NCBI GenBank assembly: GCA_964020085.1
Contig: OZ026600.1
Coordinates: 25,444,615 to 25,508,614 of the forward strand
Length of the DNA stretch: 64,000 nt
Origin: Micromussa lordhowensis
Taxonomy: Eukaryota > Cnidaria > Anthozoa > Scleractinia > Lobophylliidae
Reading direction: 5' to 3'
The number at the start of each line of letters is the position of its first letter. Within the stretch, counting starts at the first letter, position 1. The translations under genes and the position numbers were made by a program. Under the pieces are notes generated by a model. That model did no database searches. It had not been told where the DNA came from and saw only the letters and a list, made by a program, of their open reading frames with translations. This document shows positions 58,675-64,000 of the stretch, in pieces.

Positions 58675-58868
58675 AACCGACTAAACGAAGATTTTGACTT
58701 CAAAAAACTAACGCGATCTTTGACAATAAGTTGCCGCTTCCACAGTAAGTTGCCGCGACACGAGAAATTCAGGGAAACCCCACGACCTGGTAACAGCCAA
58801 TCAGAAATGGCCTTGTCATTTCAAAACAATAATAAACGCCCGCAAAGCATATGGGTGAAACTGGGCCT
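58675..58868. promoter_or_regulatory. Right end and probable promoter of the Kolobok minus-strand gene
   Basis: 194 bases from the ATG at 58674 to the right terminus. Includes the inverted end GGGTGAAACTGGGCCT. It mirrors the left end in position. Confidence 0.5.
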
Positions 58869-58872
58869 TTAA

Positions 58873-59560
58873 ATGTGAAGGGCATTAGCAATTTTCCTAA
58901 AAGAAAAACAATTTATACTTGGTGTTGAAAGAAAAATGCTGATTTCTCCTTTTTACAAGAAACACATTCAAAGAAAGAAGTAGAAACACAGTGGAAAAAT
59001 GAATGGGGGGCTGAGATCATTATGTCACATGGAAGTTCAAATTCGCGTGGAGTTGCTATCTTGATCAAAAAAGGTGTTGATTACGATGGTATATTATTCT
59101 AAAAGCTGAGATTAAAGACAAAATTTATGTCCTGATTAATATCTATGCACCAAACAAAGATAAAGACAGTTACAAATTCTTTGCCGATTTATTAGCAAGG
59201 TTGAAAAATGAAAATTTGGACGAAGAAGAAAATATCATTGTAGGAGGAGATTTTAATTGTCCACTTAATACGATCCTTGATAAGAAAGGAGGCTTACTAA
59301 CGCCTAGGAAATCAGTGGTATCAATCATAAATAGCATACAAGGTGACCTTGACCTAATAGATATCTGGAGAGTGAAAAACCCCAACACAAAAAGCTATAC
59401 GTGGAGTCAAAACTCCCCAATGATACTTTGCCGTTTGGACTATTGGTTGATCTCTAATAATCTACATGATTTAACTACATCAACAGATATCATTCCAGCT
59501 ATCAAGACAGACCATTCGACAATCTCTTTAGAGGGCGTAAAAAGACTAATCCTAAACACA
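58873..59560 (+). pseudogene. L1-like ORF2 endonuclease domain, broken
   Basis: Continues ORF2 after the Kolobok insertion. It has a TGA at 58926-58928, FSFLQETHSKKEVETQWK, SRGVAILIKKG, INIYAPNKDKDSYKFF, IIVGGDFNCPLN (catalytic Asp/Asn), LDLIDIWRVKNPNTKSYTW, RLDYWLISNNL and IKTDHSTISLE. This is the apurinic-type endonuclease that nicks target DNA for L1 integration. One indel near 59095 and the stop show it is dead. At about 59540 the sequence switches to an unrelated transposase remnant, so the reverse transcriptase is missing. Confidence 0.85.
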
Positions 59561-60068
59561 ATAAGATTTACATTTCCAAACAGACGAAAACTTTTATGGT
59601 CAGAAAAAACAGACCTCATGGAGACATGCTTTGTTCATGCGAGCAAGACTGTCTGATAAAACGAGGTAAGCCTCATAAAACCCATTTAATGATACCGCAG
59701 CTGAGACAAAGATTGTTTCGAAAAGATTGTTTCGAAAAGACTATAACAAGGAAAACTACATACTCGCAAGGCAAATGGAGGTTGAGGTTTGCCCCAGTGG
59801 TGTCAGGAGGATTACGTACAAGATACAGTGTTTAGGAAAAGATTGCCAAGCTGCTTTTCAAAAATGTTATGCAATTTCCAAGGCGAAAATCACTGTTCTT
59901 ATCAAGAAAATGGACATTGGTGTCTCTATTCAGCCCAATATGAGAGCAAGGCATGAGCACAGAACGACAAAACGTTTACCAGAAGCGCAAAATACGGTAA
60001 TTGACTATATTTGTTCTTACAAGGCTACTGAATCACACTACAGATGGGCAAAAACCAACCAAAAGTAA
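59545..60068 (+). pseudogene. Unclassified transposase-associated N-terminal domain, broken
   Basis: After the L1 end, pieces in two frames read PNRRKLLWSEKTDLME, then QMEVEVCPSGVRRITYKIQCLG, CQAAFQKCYAISKAKITVLI, ARHEHRTTKRLPEAQN and SYKATESHYRWAKT. A domain of this pattern (Cys-rich start, 'HRG/HEHRT..rp', 'SHY') is common at the N-terminus of uncharacterised invertebrate transposase-like proteins; I cannot name it. Frameshifted, with a short direct repeat ('gattgtttcgaaaa') at 59712-59740. Confidence 0.45.
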
Positions 60069-60099
60069 ACCAATTTTAATGTATCTATGAAGAGGATGT

Positions 60100-60580
60100 G
60101 GCAAGATTTTTGTAAAAAAACATCCTCATTTTACAACAAACCACTCAAAGATAAGGAACAAAGGCGCTGTAATAATCTTTTCAACTTTTAGGGACATATT
60201 TCAGCAAAACCTACAAGGCAACTTAAGGTGGCTCGAAACAATTTCCACTAATTTCCAAGATTTAGATCTTCATGGGTCATAATCATCACTCTATATCGGT
60301 TGATACCAAAATCATGGTACATCAAAAAACTGCCCAATCATTGGTGAAAAGGTTCCTGTCAATTTTGGGGCACAATAGGTTACCACTGCAATAATATGAC
60401 CTGCTAAAAACACCCTTAATTTTAGCTTTAAGCACTTATAGCTGGGGTCAGTTCAAGAAAAGAATTACACTTGTAGTTTTAACAATTGTAGAAACAGCTT
60501 CTAAACACAAGAATTCAACAACAAAATTCCTAACACTGGAATTAACTACAAGTCCAAATTAGTTCAGTGCAAAATAATTT
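60100..60580. other. Noncoding, nothing recognised
   Basis: A+T-rich sequence without supported frames, splice sites or terminal repeats. Confidence 0.5.
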
Positions 60581-60585
60581 CCGTT

Positions 60586-60871
60586 TTGAAGAATTATCTT
60601 TGTCATGTTGTCGAAATCACAAAAATTGCTGTTAGCGCAGCTCGCGAGGGAAAACAAAACAATAGTTTTGGCCCCCTTTCATCAACTGTCACAAAAAAAG
60701 ACAAAACAACAGGCATGGGAGAATATTCTGAGCCAAAACCTAAAACTTTGCGAGATGTTATTGGGGCAAACATTCGCCGAATCATTAACTGATTTGTTCA
60801 AAGGCCATCATCTCCTTGTGAATTCCATAACTGATATTCAGTCAATTTTCTCATTCCATCTAGTGTATTAA
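60586..60871 (+). pseudogene. Possible Myb/SANT-like domain fragment
   Basis: Overlapping frames give KSQKLLLAQLARENKTIVLA and KTKQQAWENILSQNLKLC, which has the spacing of the Myb/SANT-like DNA-binding domain of Harbinger-type and NAIF1-like proteins (helix, 'W..I'). The first Trp is not evident and two frames are needed. A weak call; it could be chance. Confidence 0.25.
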
Positions 60872-60879
60872 GGGGTTGT

Positions 60880-61114
60880 CATCAGCATACGAGAATAATA
60901 TAATGTAGTCTTCGCACTTAAAGTGCCACTATGATGAAATTTTCGATATCCCGCTCTTTACATTTTCAAACACAATAGGTCTTTCCTAGATATCTTGCCA
61001 AGTTTCAATCTATTACAAGCATTAGAACTCGCAGTTTTTAGACCTTTATTTCCGAGAATTTACGGCCGCCATTAATTTCCATTGTTCCAAGTCTTGGTTG
61101 AGAATTGGAGAAAA
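60880..61114. other. Noncoding, nothing recognised
   Basis: Short A+T-rich interval before the foldback at 61115. Confidence 0.5.
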
Positions 61115-61280
61115 TGATGTCATTTTCTCAAAAATACCACACGGGTTGAAATTATAATAACTAATGTCGAAAATTTGCACGAATATATAATCCAAAGTTT
61201 TTGTTATTCTTTATGTGAATTGCTGTGCTTATTGTTATTATAATTTCAACCCATGTGGTATTTTTGAGAAAATGACGTCA
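61115..61280. repeat. Foldback: 46-bp inverted arms, 74-bp spacer
   Basis: 'gtcattttctcaaaaatacc' through 'gttgaaattataataa' (61115-61160) is repeated inverted at 61235-61280 with about two mismatches. Looks like the core of a short MITE. Confidence 0.88.
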
Positions 61281-62379
61281 TGCAAGCGTTCAAAGACAGA
61301 CGGTGTGAAAATGTTGAGTGTCACTGGTTAAATGTGCACCTCTCTGATATTCGATGAGATTGTTTAAATAGTTCCCAGGCTATACTTAAAAAATAACATG
61401 GAACTTTTCTTCAAGATAAAGCTGTCGCCAGGTCTAGCTTTTTTTCACTTTCACAACCAGGTTGAACATATAGGTAGCGATTTTGTGTGGAGTGCACTTT
61501 TAAAAACCACATCCAGAAATACAGGCGGCATGGGATTCTATCACCATTTCACTCAGCCTACGACAAAATGCCACAGTTTGGAAATATCAGGTGCATTATG
61601 CTTGGCCACAAATGACCTGCAAAGAGTCCTTTGCTGCACAAATTCATAAACCAATGTGTGGAACAAGCAAGAAACAATTTTGTTAGTAGTAGGGACATTT
61701 TCGATAACTACAAGCACGCTGTGGAATTGTGTACAGAAGGAGATAACCAAGCAGAAATTCTGACAAAGGAAAAAGCTTTTCAGCAAGTAAGTTTGTGTTC
61801 AGTTTTGGTATATGGTCTAAGGTAGTGAATATTGCATGGAAAAGAGTAGTCATAGTAAGAGAAAACTGATTATTTATAATGCTAGGTTATATTATGAAAT
61901 TTCGCTCTCTTAATTTTTGAAATATTGGAGAATTTGATAATATTTTATTTGCCAGAGGGCCACTTTTGTCTTTATCGTGTGAACGTTTCGCGACCTAAAA
62001 CTCAGAAGGGTTTGATTACGTAGCCTCGAAGTCCAGTATAATGCGGTCCTAGCTTAGTGTCTAGCAATATTTGCAACGCTCCGCCATTTTTGTTTTTCAT
62101 TGTAGATGTTTTTAAAGAATTAAAGTGCCCCTAACCCCAATTTTGTTTTTGCCTTCTGACAAATTCCTTTGTTGCTGATCACATTCATGGAAAAATTTTT
62201 GTCGTACGATTTTTCCTTGATTTTCTGCGAATTTTTAAAGTTCGGAAAATACGCGCCATTTTGGTTCACCACCGAGTTTTAAGAAGATTGGGTCGAGTTT
62301 CATCTGTGACGTCAACCGGGGAAGCCATTTCGCTTGTTTGAGTGAGCAACAAAGACTTACCTGAAATATCTTTCCACAG
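61281..62379. other. Mostly noncoding; one possible exon at about 61630-61789
   Basis: A plus-strand frame at 61631-61789 (LHKFINQCVEQARNNFVSSR ... AEILTKEKAFQQ) ends at a GTAAGT donor and has normal protein composition, but I found no partner exon. The rest has no recognised feature and may hold the first exon of the THAP-domain gene that follows. Confidence 0.35.
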
Positions 62380-63116
62380 TGCCCGATAGATGTGTTGCTG
62401 CGAATTGTAGTAATGTCGCAGATCCTTCGGAACGAATCTTTGTACACATACCTTTCTTTAGTGATTCTCAACCCGAGGCGATCAAATGACGAAAAAAATG
62501 GGTCGACTTTGTCAAAGCCAAACGAGCCAAATGGGAACCAACAAAGCACTATGCAGTGTGTTCAGTGCACTTTATCTTTCAGTACACCTTGGTACCAGAG
62601 CTAGGCAAGCCCTCCGTTCCTAGGCTAAAAGGGGACGAGATCGGAGTTGTTTTCTTTCCGACGATTCATGCGATCAATGTGGATACATCTTTACCCCAAA
62701 TCGAAAGGGCTAAAAGAAAGGTGTGAATATTTTTCTTTGTGCAGCTAGAACAAAACTTGTTTCATTTTTGCCATATGTTTGTATTATTTACACTGTTCGT
62801 AGGTTATTTCTTGAAGGTCCTACGAGATGCTGACAGAAGAATCACCAAGTACGCCGTACAGAAAGTAGCACGAAACCTTCTGAGCATATAGGAAAGGAAG
62901 CGAGGACGAAGGAGATGCCAGACGATGTAATTGAGGAGATGCAACTTGAAGGTTTTAATGATTTACGAACCAAGAACCCAGAGGACTTGAATGATTCCAG
63001 TTGTGCAAGCTGTCGTGTCTTGATAGGAGACAACAGGAAGCTGAGAAATCAGGTTAAATCACTGCAGTGCAAATTGATGGAGAAAAGAAAGACCCTGAGA
63101 AAGACTCGAACTCAAG
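62380..63116 (+). pseudogene. THAP-domain protein gene with a nonsense codon
   Basis: Exon 62380-62720 follows an acceptor (TTTCCACAG) and encodes a THAP zinc finger: DRCVAANCSN (C-x4-C), IFVHIPFFSD, KKWVDFVKAKRAKWEP, YAVCSVHF (C-x2-H), ending GVVFFPTIH. A TGA at 62487-62489 stands between the first Cys pair and the conserved Trp; the sequence TGACGA suggests an original CGA CGA. A second exon (about 62817-63116, donor GTGTGT) encodes KEMPDDVIEEMQLEGFNDLR and a coiled coil (DNRKLRNQVKSLQCKLMEK). THAP domains bind DNA and occur in host regulators and in P-element and Kolobok transposases. No catalytic core follows within the window. Confidence 0.7.
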
Positions 63117-63235
63117 GTGTGTATTCAGGTAAATTTTTCATTGGAAACGATCAGAGCTAATTGGAAATAATATTGTGCATACTTTTGATTCAATCAGAAA
63201 AAGCCCTTGAGCAGCAAATGGCTACTGAAGATTCA

Positions 63236-63295
63236 GAGGGGCCACACAGAGGGGCTATTTCGGAGGGGCTATTTCAGAGGGGCTATTTCGAACTC
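63236..63295. repeat. Minisatellite of 'ggggctatttcgga' units
   Basis: Three to four units of 14-15 bases ('ggggctatttcggagg', 'ggggctatttcagagg'). Confidence 0.85.
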
Positions 63296-64000
63296 ATCGT
63301 TCTTTCCCTACACCTTATATCAAGCTCATTACTTCGAACCTGCCAAAAACAATCAATCCTAACTCTCTCGCACTATGTATTTTTTTGCTGTTAAGGCAGC
63401 AAAAATTCGATGGAAACAAACCACTCGCAAGCGACAGAAGTATTAGAAAAAGGAAGACAAAAATGAAAGAACATTGAAATATCTTCAATGCCTGACAACA
63501 CCTGCTTATTTTATCCCACATATAATTACTGTATCTTTATTTGATTGGTGATTTTTTTCATACTGCGCTGTATTTAATTAAACAATGATTCATTGCTACG
63601 AATTCTACGCTTCCCCTGTTATTTCGAAACCCAACTATTTCAAATTTTTTTTTCAAGGGGAAACTAGTAAACATTAGGTGGCTATGATCAGGAATTTCCT
63701 TTCGAATATATCTTTGAAGGTGACAGTTTTTCTTGTGGTTGAATGAAAGTGAAATTAATAAAAGAAAAATTTGATGTGCACTGCAGTGGGTCCAAAATTG
63801 CTGTATTATGTATATCATGTTATGTTTGATGTGCTGTCGAAAGAAACTGGACATGGTGCGCGTATCATCGTGCCAAAATCTCTTAAAATCTCACGAGTTT
63901 GTCTTGTGCAGTCCTCCTGTTTCAAATTCCTTTCCCTTTGAATGACATTTTCAAACATCACTGAGGTCGCGAATCGTTTGTCCAAAATCTGGCTTTGAGA
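63296..64000. other. Noncoding tail of the window
   Basis: No supported gene or repeat. Continues beyond the window. Confidence 0.5.

Larger units (their letters stand above)
47766..58868. mobile_element. Kolobok-type DNA transposon, 11.1 kb, two intact convergent genes
   Basis: Inverted ends AGGCCCAGTTTCACCC (16 bases perfect, then partly matching ATGC.TTGCG) are flanked by TTAA on both sides (47762-47765 and 58869-58872). TTAA duplication with AGG ends fits the Kolobok superfamily, and so does the encoded transposase. Genes: transposase on plus (48024-56193) starting 258 bp from the left end, and a CXC/ballast-domain gene on minus (58674-57275) starting 194 bp from the right end. Both frames are intact, so this could be an autonomous, possibly active copy. 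It has itself received at least three insertions (50033-51918, 54074-54648, 56443-56739), all outside exons. Confidence 0.9.

Overview
The window looks like nuclear DNA of an invertebrate, most likely a cnidarian such as a stony coral or sea anemone. It is A+T-rich and intron-dense, with GT-AG introns, no prokaryotic gene layout, and many non-autonomous transposons (MITEs). The protein families (tnp2-type CMC transposase, Kolobok transposase, DUF6589, P2X7-ballast domain, replication protein A (RPA)-like OB-fold genes, Penelope and L1-like LINE pieces) are ones I associate with cnidarian genomes. The organism call is inference; no rRNA, mitochondrial or housekeeping marker is present. I saw no tRNA, rRNA or CRISPR.

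Layout. 1-5458: tandem repeats, then a decayed RPA1-like gene on the minus strand with a LINE scrap in it. 5459-17095: an older repeat (called R here) split by a 10.8-kb CMC/EnSpm-like DNA transposon (5989-16815). That transposon has two intact divergent genes, a 934-aa tnp2-type transposase and a 443-aa BEN-like partner, and GCATGC-rich subterminal arrays. 17331-22865: a Mutator-like (MULE) transposase with two frameshifts. 23105-24300: a second R copy. 24655-25530: the 5' end of the RPA-like gene, an 873-bp near-identical copy of 4586-5458. 26661-31660: an unknown plus-strand exon, a decayed minus-strand reading frame with tail-fibre-like motifs, and an L1 fragment. 32326-43361: an intact six-exon gene for a SAM-domain protein, head to head with a cysteine-rich exon. 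Its second intron holds a 6.8-kb transposon (33502-40313) with 105-bp inverted repeats and a 9-bp target duplication; this carries an intact RecQ-like helicase and a broken DUF6589 gene. 44643-47443: RPA-like, Penelope-like, gag-like and L1 ORF1 remnants. 47766-58868: an 11.1-kb Kolobok element flanked by TTAA, sitting 11 codons into an L1 ORF2. It has an intact 837-aa, 11-exon transposase and a convergent 266-aa gene with a CXC-type cysteine domain and a P2X7-ballast-type domain. 58869-64000: the rest of that L1, another transposase scrap, a foldback and a broken THAP-domain gene.

How it fits together. Three large cut-and-paste elements of different families share one plan: a transposase-type gene plus a second, intron-bearing gene for a DNA-binding or DNA-processing protein, with both genes starting either near the two ends or at a shared central promoter. 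The ends of all three were fixed from terminal inverted repeats and target duplications. For two of them the pre-insertion site can also be read, from a paralogous R copy or from the restored L1 frame. The RecQ plus DUF6589 element is the best candidate for an undescribed system; the Kolobok element with the ballast/CXC gene is second.
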